64,000 nucleotides of DNA. Source: Sandaracinaceae bacterium. GTDB lineage: Bacteria > Myxococcota_A > Polyangia > Polyangiales > Houyiibacteriaceae. The stretch covers positions 62,001 to 126,000 of the forward strand of contig JACKEJ010000005.1 of NCBI GenBank assembly GCA_020633055.1. Reading direction: 5' to 3'. The stretch's first letter is position 1, and every line of letters starts with the position of its first letter. A model generated the notes under the pieces. That model saw only the letters and a list, made by a program, of their open reading frames with translations, did not search any database and had not been told where the DNA came from. Positions 34,694 through 43,764 of the stretch are shown here, one piece after another. The position numbers and the translations under genes are program-made.

Positions 34694-35011
34694 TCAGAGG
34701 CCGCGCAGCACCAGGGCGCGCTCACACGCGTCGAGGCTCTCGCGCATGACCGCGCGTGAGCCGTGCAGATCGGCCGACAGCGCCCGCGCGAGCGACGCAA
34801 AGGGGACCGCTGCGCTCGCGCGTCGTCCGAGGCGCTCGATGAGGCCCAGCAGCTCGCGCTTCGCGGCGGCTTCGTCCTCGATGCCGTCCCCGGCGCGCTC
34901 GGAGACCAGCTGCAGGGCGCGCTCGGCGTCCTCACGCGCGTTGGCGGGGAGGTCGTTCAGTGCGGAGCGGCAGCGCGTGACGCAGTCCCTGTAGGCCTCG
35001 GGCTCAGGCAT
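34694..35011 (-). CDS. small helical protein of unknown function
   Basis: A 105-residue, almost wholly helical, charged protein (YRDCVTRCRSALNDLPANAR, ALQLVSERAGDGIEDEAAAK). Two N-terminal cysteines are four residues apart. There is no membrane segment or known domain. It overlaps the end of the SDR gene by 8 bases on the same strand and is probably translated from the same transcript. Existence as a protein is supported by the overlap and by codon use like its neighbours. Confidence 0.55.
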   Translation of the reverse strand: MPEPEAYRDCVTRCRSALNDLPANAREDAERALQLVSERAGDGIEDEAAAKRELLGLIERLGRRASAAVPFASLARALSADLHGSRAVMRESLDACERALVLRGL

Positions 35012-35885
35012 CGCTCACCCCGGCGCCGCGCAGGAGCTTCTCGCTCAGCTGCCAGAGGCGCCTCCCAGCCAGCTCGTCGAGCGCGGCCTGCGACGGGCGC
35101 GCTCGACGAGCACGCGCGAAGTACTGGCCCGTGGTGTCGTCGAGCGCGGGATGCGTGGCGGCGTGGATCGACGTGGCGGCCCCCTCTGCGGGCGTGAGGA
35201 GGACCAGCCCAGCCACCTTGTCGCTGAGGAAGCTGAGCACCCCGCTGTCGCGCGTGATCTCCGTCGCGACGGAGCCAGGGTGCACGGCGTTCGAGCGGAC
35301 GTGGCGGTCCTCGCCGTGGAGGCGGCGAGCGAGCTCGGCGCTGAACAGCAGGTTCGCGAGCTTGCTCTGGTCGTAGGCGCGCAGCCCGGAGTACCTGCGC
35401 TCCAGCATGAGGTCGTCCCACTGCATGGCGCGGCAGTGCACGTGGCGGCGCGAGGAGACGTGCACGATCCGCGCTGGCAACGACGGACGCTCCGCGAGGT
35501 GGTCGAGCAGCCCCCGCGTGAACGCGAAGTGGGCGAGGTGGTTCACCGCGAACGTGTCCTCGAACCCATCGACGCTGAGCGTGCGCTCCGCGTGCCACAC
35601 GCCCGCGTTGTTGACGACGACCGAGAGGGGCGCCAGCTGCCGCTTGACCTCCTGCACGCACGCCTCCACCTGGGCCAACGAGCTGAAGTCCGCGCGGATG
35701 GCCACGGCACCTGGTCCGAGCGAGTCGACCGCGCGTGCCAGGCGGCCCGCGTCGCGTCCGATGATGGCGACGCGCTCGAAGCCGCGCCGCAGGAGACCGC
35801 GCGCAGTCTCGAGGCCGATGCCCGCGCTGCCACCCGTGACCACGGCGTGTCGCGTCCCGATCGTTTCATGCTGGGTGTTTCGCAT
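35004..35885 (-). CDS. short-chain dehydrogenase/reductase
   Basis: A 293-residue classical SDR of the retinol-dehydrogenase-like type. The NAD(P)-binding TGGSAGIG, the structural NNAG, the catalytic Ser in HVSSRRHVH, and Tyr-Lys as YDQSK (~170) are all present, followed by NAVHPGSVATEI. The substrate is unknown; similar bacterial proteins act on lipids or ketones. The ATG at 35885 is preceded by TACCCT at 7 bases; longer readings upstream lack SDR features. It diverges from the epimerase gene. Confidence 0.9.
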   Translation of the reverse strand: MRNTQHETIGTRHAVVTGGSAGIGLETARGLLRRGFERVAIIGRDAGRLARAVDSLGPGAVAIRADFSSLAQVEACVQEVKRQLAPLSVVVNNAGVWHAERTLSVDGFEDTFAVNHLAHFAFTRGLLDHLAERPSLPARIVHVSSRRHVHCRAMQWDDLMLERRYSGLRAYDQSKLANLLFSAELARRLHGEDRHVRSNAVHPGSVATEITRDSGVLSFLSDKVAGLVLLTPAEGAATSIHAATHPALDDTTGQYFARARRARPSQAALDELAGRRLWQLSEKLLRGAGVSDA

Positions 35886-35892
35886 CGGGCGG

Positions 35893-35898
35893 AGGGTA
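35893..35898 (-). promoter_or_regulatory. candidate -10 box for leaderless SDR gene
   Basis: TACCCT on the minus strand ends 7 bases before the ATG at 35885. Confidence 0.5.
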
Positions 35899-36031
35899 GC
35901 AGTCCAGCGCTGGTGGTGTACGGGGCGCGCCACCTCGGACCGCGCCACGACGGTCCGGGCGACGTGCGACGGCGCCCCGAGGGGCCACTGGGCACTTGCG
36001 GCGACGCGCGGGAACGGGCATCACACCCCGC

Positions 36032-37024
36032 GTGAGCGACACGATTCGAGGCAAGGTACTGATCACGGGCGCGAGCGGGTTCATCGGGAGCTGGCTGCGC
36101 GACAGGCTGTTGGAGGAGGGCTCGGACGTGCTCGCCATCCGCCGGCCGGGCTCGCCCGAGGCGAAGACGGGGCGCAGCGTCGAGGCCAGCTACGACGACG
36201 TGGCGTCGCTCGAGCGGCTGATGGACCGCGAGCGCCCCGACTACGTGCTGCACGTCGCGGGCGCGACGAAGGGGCGCACGTACCAAGACTTCGAAGCGGG
36301 CAACGTGATGCCCACCGAGAACCTGCTGCGCGCGGTCGCGTCGCAGCACCCGGGTCTGAAGCGCTTCGTGCACGTGTCGTCGCTCGCCGCGTACGGCCCG
36401 GGGAGGCCCGGCGCCCCCCTGCGCGAGAGCGACCCGCGCCGGCCCGTCGAGTTCTATGGCGAGAGCAAGCTGGCTGCCGAGCGCGTCGTCGAAGGGGCGA
36501 ACGTGCCCTACACCATCATTCGGCCGAGCGGCGTGTACGGCCCGCGCGACGTCGACATGTTCGAGCTCTTCAAGCTCGCTCGGAGTCGCGTGAACCTGTT
36601 CTTCGGCAACCGCCGGAGCTGGGGCAGCTTCGTCTACGTCGACGACGTGGTGGACGCCATCCTGCGGGTCCCCACCGTGGCGGAGACCGAAGGCCGCGGC
36701 TACTTCCTCTCGGACGGCGAGCCGATCACCTGGGAGACGCTGCAAGCCGACATCCTCTCCGTCGTCGGGCGTCGCGCGCTGACGGTGTCCCTGCCCCGAC
36801 AGATGCCGTTCATCGCCGGCGCGCTCGGCGAGCTGGCCACACGCGTCGATGGGCAGCCGCGCCTCATGAACCGGCAGAAGGCCATCATGGGGGCACAGGA
36901 GGCTTGGACCTGCCACGCCGACGCGGCGGCCGCGGACTTCGGCTTCGCGCCGTCGATCGGGCGACGAGAGGCCCTCGCGCGCACTCACGCTTGGTACGAA
37001 GCGAACGGCTGGTACGGGCGCTGA
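36032..37024 (+). CDS. NAD-dependent epimerase/dehydratase family protein
   Basis: An extended SDR of about 330 residues. The Rossmann motif GASGFIGS is close to the N-terminus (VLITGASGFIGSWLRDRLLE), HVAGATKGRT and VHVSSLAAYG carry the catalytic Thr/Ser region, and YGESKLAAE the Tyr-Lys pair, with IIRPSGVYGPRD beyond. Such enzymes modify nucleotide sugars, steroids or lipids; the C-terminal part does not point to one substrate. The start is probably GTG 36032, giving VSDTIRGKVLITG. It is divergent from the SDR gene and 63 bases upstream of the giant TPR gene. Confidence 0.85.
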   Translation: MSDTIRGKVLITGASGFIGSWLRDRLLEEGSDVLAIRRPGSPEAKTGRSVEASYDDVASLERLMDRERPDYVLHVAGATKGRTYQDFEAGNVMPTENLLRAVASQHPGLKRFVHVSSLAAYGPGRPGAPLRESDPRRPVEFYGESKLAAERVVEGANVPYTIIRPSGVYGPRDVDMFELFKLARSRVNLFFGNRRSWGSFVYVDDVVDAILRVPTVAETEGRGYFLSDGEPITWETLQADILSVVGRRALTVSLPRQMPFIAGALGELATRVDGQPRLMNRQKAIMGAQEAWTCHADAAAADFGFAPSIGRREALARTHAWYEANGWYGR

Positions 37025-37073
37025 GCCCCGCGGCGCACGCGGCAGAAAGCCTTCGCGCGCGGTGTGACTGTGA

Positions 37074-37079
37074 TAACTT
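37074..37079 (+). promoter_or_regulatory. candidate -10 box for leaderless TPR gene
   Basis: TAACTT ends 8 bases before the ATG at 37088; no ribosome site is seen. Confidence 0.5.
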
Positions 37080-37087
37080 CCGCGCCC

Positions 37088-40000
37088 ATGGATTCACCGT
37101 CGGCGCTGGTGCCCGGACCGATCGCGAGGACCCTCCTGGAGCTCGCGGAACGTCGGGCCAGCGGAGAGATCGCCATCGGGGGCCGCAAGCTCGTGCTCCA
37201 CGAGGGCCAGGTGACGGGCGTGCTGCCGGCCCCTGGCGACGAGCCGCTGGACACGTTTTTGGTGAAGGCCGGTCGCCTGGACGAGGGCGGGGCGCGGCAA
37301 GCTCGGTCGAAGTCGGAGATCTCCGGGAGACCGCTGATCCAGGAGCTGGAGCAAGTCCTGACGCCGACGCAGCTGACGCAGGGGCTGCGCGCGCTCTGGC
37401 TCGATCGTCTCGTGTTCGGACTCCAGGTGGACGTCGACGCCGGGCAAGGGCTCAACGACTTCGAGCCCTCCCCCGCCCTGAGCGCACGCGCGGGCGAGCA
37501 CCGTACCCCGCTCCTGGAGCTGCTCCTCGACGCCCTCGCGCGCCGCGCGGGGGAGCGCGACGCCGGGCTCGTGGGGTCACAAGCGGGCAAGCTGTTGATC
37601 TGGCACGAGGGGTCACACCGCGCCGCGGCCGAAGCGTGGGCCGAGCTGCCCGTCCTCGACCCGCCACGCGTCGCGCGGCTCCTGGCCACGTCGCCGGCGG
37701 CTGCCTCGCGGATCGCAGCGCTGCTCCGAGCAGGGCTCGTGTACCTGAGCGCGCGAGTGGACTCCCCCCCTCCTCCACCGCCACGCCCCACGACCATCGC
37801 CCCGCCGCCCGCGGCACCGGTCGCGGCCGGGCCCGCCGCGGGTTCGGTCGTCCAGCTCATCCCGCAGCCCCGAGACGCGACGGGACGCCCCAGCGAGTTC
37901 GGCATCAAGCTGCCCCCGCTGCCGCCCATCCTGATGCGCCTCGACGACCCTCTCGATCCGCTCGAGAAACGCATCGCCAACCTGGAGGCCAGCAGCGCGC
38001 CGGCCCGCGAGCGCGCGACGGCGTGGCTCGAGTTCGGCCGCGCATGGCAGCGCCACCACCGCTCCCTCGAAGAGGCCTGCCGCGCCTTTCGCGAGGCAGC
38101 CGCGGCGGACCCGACGTTCTACGATGCGCTCGACGCCGCAGCGACACTGTGCACCGCGATGGGCCGCGTGGAGCTCGGCAACGCCTACGCGCGCGCAGCC
38201 GCTGCGGCCGCCGGCAGCCCGGCCGAGCGGGCCCGCGGCCTCAAGCTCATCGCGCGGAACGCGCAACGCTTCGGCGCTATCGACGAGACCGAGGCCACCC
38301 TGGTCGAGGCGCTCGCGGCGGACCCCACCGACGGTGACGCGTTCGAGGCGCTAGCGCGCGTGCGGGTGCGCCGCGGGGACCTCAGCGGCGCCGCTGAGGC
38401 CGCCGAGGCGGGTGCGGCCGCTGTACGACGGCCTGAGCGCGCCTGCGCGTTGCTGGGCTTCGCGCGCAGCCTAGAGGATTCCCCCGCGCGCACCAGCGCC
38501 TACGCACGCGCGCTGCACGAAGGTGGTTTCGGTGAGGCCGCGCTCAGCGAACTCCGCCACGCGTCCGCGGCAGCGCGAGAGCCGGACGTGCGGCGCGGGT
38601 TTCTGTTGGAGGCTGCCGAGCTGGCGGAGCTCGCCGAGCACCCGGACCTCTCCTGCGGGTTCCTGCTGGACGCGTTCGTGGCCGAGCCGCAGCTCGAGGT
38701 CTTGCACGACCCGCTGGCAGAGGACGCCCGCGCGGCGGGCTCCGACGGGACGCTGTCGGTCGTGCTCGAGGCCGTGGGTGCGGCCACGTCCGGCGTCGCG
38801 CGCGCCCGCTGGCTGCTGGAAGCCGCCAGCGCGTTCTCGAGGAGCGGCGAGGACACGGGGCGGGACACGTGGGCCGGCGAGCTGCTCACGCGCGCCCTGA
38901 TCGCCGACCCTGGCTCCGCCGAGGTGCTGGCCGCGATCGAGGCCGAGGCCGAACGGTGGGCGCACCCGACGCTGCTCCTGGACGCACTGGAACGTGCGGG
39001 GCGTCTCCTCGAGGACGGCAGCGCCCAAGAGGACCGTGAAGCCCGGGCCGCGCTCTTGCGCCGCGCCGCCGCGCTCGCGGAGGACGCTGGCCAGCCCGCG
39101 CGGGCGCTGAGCTGTCTCGGTTGGGCGCGGGAGACGGGACGCACCGGCGACGGGCAGCCCAGCGCCCCCGACGGCGACACCACGCAGCAGGAGCGGCTCA
39201 CCAGCCTGGCCACCGCGCGCGCCGACTTGTTCGGTATGGCCCGGAGCGACCTGGACGCAGCCTCGGGCGACCAGCGCGACGCCCTCTCGCTGCGGCTCGG
39301 GCAGCTGCTGCGAGACGTCCCAACGCACCGTGAGGAGGCCATCAGCTGTCTACGGGTCGCCCTCGCCGGGTCGGCCGAGCACCGCCCCACCGCCTTCGCG
39401 TCGCTCGCGCGGCTTTACCGACTCGAAGGCCGAGACGCAGACTTGATCGAGCTGTGGCTCGAGGCCCCTTCGATCCTGGGCGCCGAATCCGCCTCCGAGG
39501 CGCTCGGCCACGCGTCTGGCGCGCTCGCGCTCGCCAACGATCCGCTGGGGAGCGCAGGCGCCGCCCTACGCGTGCTGGAGCTGGCTCCCGCGTCCCGCGT
39601 GGCGTGGGCGCGCCTCGATCTCGCGGCGCGCCAGGTGGGCGACCCAGAGCTGCGACTCCAGGCCTTGCGCGCGCGGCTCCGACAGGACCCAGAGCCGCAG
39701 GAGGCGGCGCGACTCCAAGGGCAGGTCGCGCTCCAAGCCGACGCCGCAGGCTCTCCCGACGAGGCGATCGCGGCGGCGCGTGCCGCCCTCGCCCTCGACC
39801 CGCGCTGCGCGGACGCGCTGGCGCTCTTGGTGCGCTACTTCGACGCGCTGCCGGAGCGCGAGGCCCTCGAGTGGGTCGGCCCGGCTCGCGCCGCCCTCGG
39901 GGACACGCCCGCCTTGCTCGAGACGTGCCTCGCGCTGGCCGAGAGAGCCGACGACGAGGAGCTGGCGAGGACGTTGCTGGACGCACACTTCCGCATCCTG

Positions 40001-42880
40001 CCGACGCCAGCCGTCGCCCTCGAGCGCGTGCGTCGCGCGATCACCGCCTCGGAGCGCGACCCGGAGCGCGACGCCGACGCCCTGCTCGAGCGAGCGGACC
40101 AAGCGCTGCTCCCGCTCTGTGTCGCGCCCGAGACCGCCGCGGTGGTGTCGGACGCCCTCAGTACGCTGCGCAAGCTGTCGCGCGAGAACGCCGCCTGCAC
40201 GCTCGCGCTACGCGCCCTGGACACGCTCGGGGAGAGGGAGCTGCTGAAACAGAGCTGGGAGCTCGCGAAGTCTGGCGTGGATCAGGCCTCCAAGATCGCC
40301 ACTCTGGAGCGCATCGTGGCGTGGACCGAGGCGTCGGCGCGCGTGGATCCGCTGCGGCGGCTCGCGGCCATCCAACGAGAGCTCGGGAACGCCGCGGCCG
40401 AGGCGCGGACCCTGCTGCGGGTGTTGGCCGAGGAGCCGCACGACCCACCAGCCCTCGAGCGCTTGGCGGAGTTGTACACGGAGACGGGGGAGACCCAGCG
40501 GCTGATGGCCGTGCTCGCCCTGTCGCTGGAGGCTGCCGTGGGCGTCCTGCCGCGTCGGCAGCGGCTGCTCTGCCTCGCGCAGGCCGCCATGCAGCGCGCA
40601 CACGATCTCGAGCGGGCGAGGGGCTTCGTCGAACAGGCCGTCGAGGAGAGTGGCTTCACGGACGCCCGTGCACAGCGGGCGCGCGAAGAGTGGCTGGCGC
40701 TGGTCGCCCAAGCACCGGCCCACGCCGAGGGGACCCCTCCACGGGAGATCGGGCTTCGCACGCCAACGGAGCCGGGGGACGCGGCAGTCGGCCCGTTCGA
40801 CGCCGACGCATGGGAAGCCGCGGCGCGCGACGCGGCGGGTGACGACACGGACGAACTGGCGCGGCGGTTCGCGGCGACGGTGCGGGCCCTCGAGGACGAA
40901 GGGGAGCTGCTGCAAGCGCTCGACCTGGCCACCCGAGGCCTTCAGCTGGACCCACCGCATCCCGAGCTGCTGGTGACCTTCGAGCGCCTCACGCTCGCCA
41001 GCGACGCGGTCGACCGCGCCAAGGCCATGTACGAGGACCTCTGCGCGCGAGCGATGGGCCCCCACGGATTGCGTGGTCTGCGCTACCGCCAAGCGCGCTG
41101 GCTGGAGAGCGCTGGCGCCAACCGTGAGGCCTTGGACGCGTACGCCCTGGCGTTCGCGATGGCGCCCGGGGAAGGGGTCGTCTTCAACGCCATCGAGCGA
41201 CTGTCCGTCCTGGTGTCCGACTCGCACGCCATGGTGGACGCGCTGGCCGCGCTGGCCGAACGCGCCACGCTGGCCGACCGACGCGTCGAGCTGACCCGCC
41301 GCGCAGGGGGGCTCGCGGAGAAGGTGCTGAAGCAACCGCTGCGCGCGTTCGACCTGTACGAGAAGACCTTCAAGCAGACGAACCGCAGCGAGCTGCTCCC
41401 CACCCTGCGGCGCCTGGGCAACCTGACGGAGCAGGAGCAGCCCGAGCGGGTGGCGAGCATGCGCGAGCGCGTGGTCGAGGGCCTGCGCAGCCGGATCGAG
41501 ATGAGCTGGGACGCGCCGGATCAGCTGGAATCGCTGGCCGTGATCGCAGCCATCGCGGGGGAGGACCGCCGCGATCTCGACGCCGAGTGCCGAGTGGCGG
41601 AGGAGGCGCTGGCGATCGTGCGGCGCGAGAACGAAGGACAGCGCGTCGCGGCGGCCCTGTGCCGCGCGTTGGCCGGGCGCCTCTCTGCCGCGGGACGGTC
41701 GGATGAGGCCTCGATGTTCCAGACACGGGCCGACGAGCTGGATCCTCGCGAACCGGGCGAGACCCACGACTCAGGAGGCGCGCCGCGTACGGCGTCGGAC
41801 TCGTCGCGGCCTCCGTCGGACGAGGTTGGCACGGACACCGACGCAGGAGCGGAAACGGAAGGGAGGGCGCCGCGACCACGCACGAGCGCCGCGCCCGAGG
41901 CCCCGGAGGGCTGGACGCAGGCCCCCGAACGCGGAGGCGTGGAGAGGCCCTCGGCCGGGCCCACAGCAACGCTCCCCGCCGCGCGGGACACGGCGACGTT
42001 GACCTTGGCCGAGCTCGAGGCGCTACCCCCCGAGGCGGCCGGCAGCGCGGACGCACGCGCCATCGCCGCCTTTTTCCGGGTGGGCACGCTGGAGCAGGCC
42101 ATCGGCCCAGCGCCGGAGCCCGGTGTGGTGGACGCCATCCGGCGGGGGCCACGCGAGCTCGACTTCGGCGTGCTCTCTGCGGTGTGGCACTGCGCGCTCC
42201 CCATCTTCCGCAAGACCCTCCGGCAGTACGGAGCGGCTGACGGTCGCCGCGTGAGTGGCATCGGCAACCGTCCCCTCGCGCTGGCCGTGCGCGAGGCCCT
42301 GGCGCGCACACGCTCGCACGACGTGGCCGTGTACGCGTGCGACCCGAGCGCCGGAACGATCACCGTCGCGCCCACGCATCCGCCGTCCGTGTTGGTGCGT
42401 ACCCTGGACGACTCCCCGGCGCGGCTGGTGTTCCGCCTCGCGCGCGCCATGCACCTCGCGCGCCCCGAGAACATCCTGCTGAGCAGCCGCTCGGCGGATG
42501 AGGGGCGCATGCTGATGAACGCCATCCAGGGCGCGTTCGGCCCCCACGACCCGGGTCAGTCGATCGATCCGGACACGGCGACGCTGGCGGCCGATCTCTG
42601 GCATACGATCGCCTCGCGCGACCAGGCGGACATCCGCCACGCGCTCCAGGATCAACGGCTGGACTTCGAGGAGCTGGCGCTCCTCACCCAGTCCCGCGCC
42701 GCGCTCGTAGGGCTGGCGTGCTGCGGCCAGGTGAGCGCTGCGGTCGCGGGGCTGTTCGCAGACGACCCAGACCTCGCCGAGTTGGTCGAAAGCCCTCCGG
42801 ACGAGCGCTTCGCGCTCGCGCTCGAGCGCTCGCGTGGGTTCAGGGCGATCATCGAGCACACACTAGCCGCCCGTCGGTGA
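37088..42880 (+). CDS. giant TPR protein with DUF4388-like N-terminus
   Basis: A 1930-residue cytoplasmic protein. Residues ~5-170 look like a DUF4388/PATAN-type domain (GPIARTLLELAERRASGEIA, GGRKLVLHEGQVTGVLPAPG), a module of predatory and gliding bacteria linked to signalling. A Pro-rich linker (PPPPPPRPT, ~229-237) leads to ~1300 residues of helical, Ala-rich repeats with TPR spacing (for example WLEFGRAWQRHHRSLEEACR). A polar Ser/Thr/Glu-rich linker follows at ~1560-1660. The C-terminal ~240 residues form a separate domain (VRTLDDSPARLVFRLARAMH, ENILLSSRSADEGRMLMNAI) not recognised. No signal peptide or membrane segment. It could be a scaffold for polarity or motility complexes. ATG 37088 is chosen from the leaderless-type -10. 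Confidence 0.82.
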   Translation: MDSPSALVPGPIARTLLELAERRASGEIAIGGRKLVLHEGQVTGVLPAPGDEPLDTFLVKAGRLDEGGARQARSKSEISGRPLIQELEQVLTPTQLTQGLRALWLDRLVFGLQVDVDAGQGLNDFEPSPALSARAGEHRTPLLELLLDALARRAGERDAGLVGSQAGKLLIWHEGSHRAAAEAWAELPVLDPPRVARLLATSPAAASRIAALLRAGLVYLSARVDSPPPPPPRPTTIAPPPAAPVAAGPAAGSVVQLIPQPRDATGRPSEFGIKLPPLPPILMRLDDPLDPLEKRIANLEASSAPARERATAWLEFGRAWQRHHRSLEEACRAFREAAAADPTFYDALDAAATLCTAMGRVELGNAYARAAAAAAGSPAERARGLKLIARNAQRFGAIDETEATLVEALAADPTDGDAFEALARVRVRRGDLSGAAEAAEAGAAAVRRPERACALLGFARSLEDSPARTSAYARALHEGGFGEAALSELRHASAAAREPDVRRGFLLEAAELAELAEHPDLSCGFLLDAFVAEPQLEVLHDPLAEDARAAGSDGTLSVVLEAVGAATSGVARARWLLEAASAFSRSGEDTGRDTWAGELLTRALIADPGSAEVLAAIEAEAERWAHPTLLLDALERAGRLLEDGSAQEDREARAALLRRAAALAEDAGQPARALSCLGWARETGRTGDGQPSAPDGDTTQQERLTSLATARADLFGMARSDLDAASGDQRDALSLRLGQLLRDVPTHREEAISCLRVALAGSAEHRPTAFASLARLYRLEGRDADLIELWLEAPSILGAESASEALGHASGALALANDPLGSAGAALRVLELAPASRVAWARLDLAARQVGDPELRLQALRARLRQDPEPQEAARLQGQVALQADAAGSPDEAIAAARAALALDPRCADALALLVRYFDALPEREALEWVGPARAALGDTPALLETCLALAERADDEELARTLLDAHFRILPTPAVALERVRRAITASERDPERDADALLERADQALLPLCVAPETAAVVSDALSTLRKLSRENAACTLALRALDTLGERELLKQSWELAKSGVDQASKIATLERIVAWTEASARVDPLRRLAAIQRELGNAAAEARTLLRVLAEEPHDPPALERLAELYTETGETQRLMAVLALSLEAAVGVLPRRQRLLCLAQAAMQRAHDLERARGFVEQAVEESGFTDARAQRAREEWLALVAQAPAHAEGTPPREIGLRTPTEPGDAAVGPFDADAWEAAARDAAGDDTDELARRFAATVRALEDEGELLQALDLATRGLQLDPPHPELLVTFERLTLASDAVDRAKAMYEDLCARAMGPHGLRGLRYRQARWLESAGANREALDAYALAFAMAPGEGVVFNAIERLSVLVSDSHAMVDALAALAERATLADRRVELTRRAGGLAEKVLKQPLRAFDLYEKTFKQTNRSELLPTLRRLGNLTEQEQPERVASMRERVVEGLRSRIEMSWDAPDQLESLAVIAAIAGEDRRDLDAECRVAEEALAIVRRENEGQRVAAALCRALAGRLSAAGRSDEASMFQTRADELDPREPGETHDSGGAPRTASDSSRPPSDEVGTDTDAGAETEGRAPRPRTSAAPEAPEGWTQAPERGGVERPSAGPTATLPAARDTATLTLAELEALPPEAAGSADARAIAAFFRVGTLEQAIGPAPEPGVVDAIRRGPRELDFGVLSAVWHCALPIFRKTLRQYGAADGRRVSGIGNRPLALAVREALARTRSHDVAVYACDPSAGTITVAPTHPPSVLVRTLDDSPARLVFRLARAMHLARPENILLSSRSADEGRMLMNAIQGAFGPHDPGQSIDPDTATLAADLWHTIASRDQADIRHALQDQRLDFEELALLTQSRAALVGLACCGQVSAAVAGLFADDPDLAELVESPPDERFALALERSRGFRAIIEHTLAARR

Positions 42881-42955
42881 CCTGCGCTTTCCGTCGCGCC
42901 AGCGCCCGGGGCTCAATCGTCTCACGGTGAGCGAACAGACCCTCGAGGGTTCTGC

Positions 42956-42986
42956 GACCGAGGCCGGCGGCACGTGGGCCTCGGTC
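42956..42986. terminator. terminator hairpin between convergent genes
   Basis: GACCGAGGCC (42956-42965) pairs perfectly with GGCCTCGGTC (42977-42986), loop 11 bases, between the TPR gene and the minus-strand lipoprotein gene. A 12-bp palindrome ACCCTCGAGGGT lies just upstream. No T-tract. Confidence 0.6.
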
Positions 42987-43050
42987 CCATCACGCCGCCC
43001 GCGACGGTCGGCGTGGCGCCACCGCGCGAAGGACCCTCAGAGGGAGGGGA

Positions 43051-43689
43051 TCACGGCGTGCACTCGAGGATGGTCTCCTCGTTCTGGCCGGGGGTGCACG
43101 GGATGACCGCCGTCTCGTCCCCCTCGGCGCAGCGGGTCAGGCAGCCATTGCAAATGCGAATCTCGTAGTGGAAGTCGAAGTTGCCCTCGACCTCGATGCC
43201 GCCGTTGGTACGTCCGATGGGCCGCAACGCCACCAGCGCGCGTCCGCCCGCGACGGCCGCGACGGCCTCGGGGTAGCTCGGCGGCAAGACCTCGACCGCC
43301 CCCGAGCCGGTGCTCGGCGACCCGCTCCCCCCGAAGCTCTCGATGAACACGCTCGTGGGGACGCGGAACGGGTTGGGCAGGCCCAGGTTGAGCGTGTTGC
43401 CGCCGAGATCCTCCAAGCGGACGTCGACCCACCGCACGTGCATGTCGGCAGGGTTCGCCGCGTTGGCGCCGACGCGGTCGCGCAGCTGCGACGCGAAGAC
43501 AGGGAAGATGGTGAGGCTCGGCGTCTGGCTCACGTCGACGATGGCGGAGAGGAGCCTGACGGAGTCGTCCACGACGCACTCGTCCGACAGCCCAGCCACG
43601 CCAGTCACGAAGAGCGAGGAGCCATCGGAGGCGCAGCCGGTGAGCACGAGTGTCGAAGTGATGAAGGCGGAGAGCAGAAGGTGGCGCAT
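43051..43689 (-). CDS. lipoprotein of unknown function
   Basis: A 212-residue lipoprotein: signal MRHLLLSAFITSTLVLTGC with a good lipobox (LTGC). The mature protein is beta-rich with several Cys (DECVVDD, ICNGCLTRCAEGD, VIPCTPGQNEETILECTP), likely paired as disulfides in the periplasm. No family recognised. GAGGA sits a few bases before ATG 43689, the start that gives the signal. It is downstream of aroKB on the same strand by 75 bases and may be a separate unit. Confidence 0.72.
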   Translation of the reverse strand: MRHLLLSAFITSTLVLTGCASDGSSLFVTGVAGLSDECVVDDSVRLLSAIVDVSQTPSLTIFPVFASQLRDRVGANAANPADMHVRWVDVRLEDLGGNTLNLGLPNPFRVPTSVFIESFGGSGSPSTGSGAVEVLPPSYPEAVAAVAGGRALVALRPIGRTNGGIEVEGNFDFHYEIRICNGCLTRCAEGDETAVIPCTPGQNEETILECTP

Positions 43690-43764
43690 GGAGTCCTCGC
43701 GGAGTCGGGTCGACTGCGCCTTCAGCATACGCCCTCTGCGCAGCATCCCCAAGAAAGCGACAGA

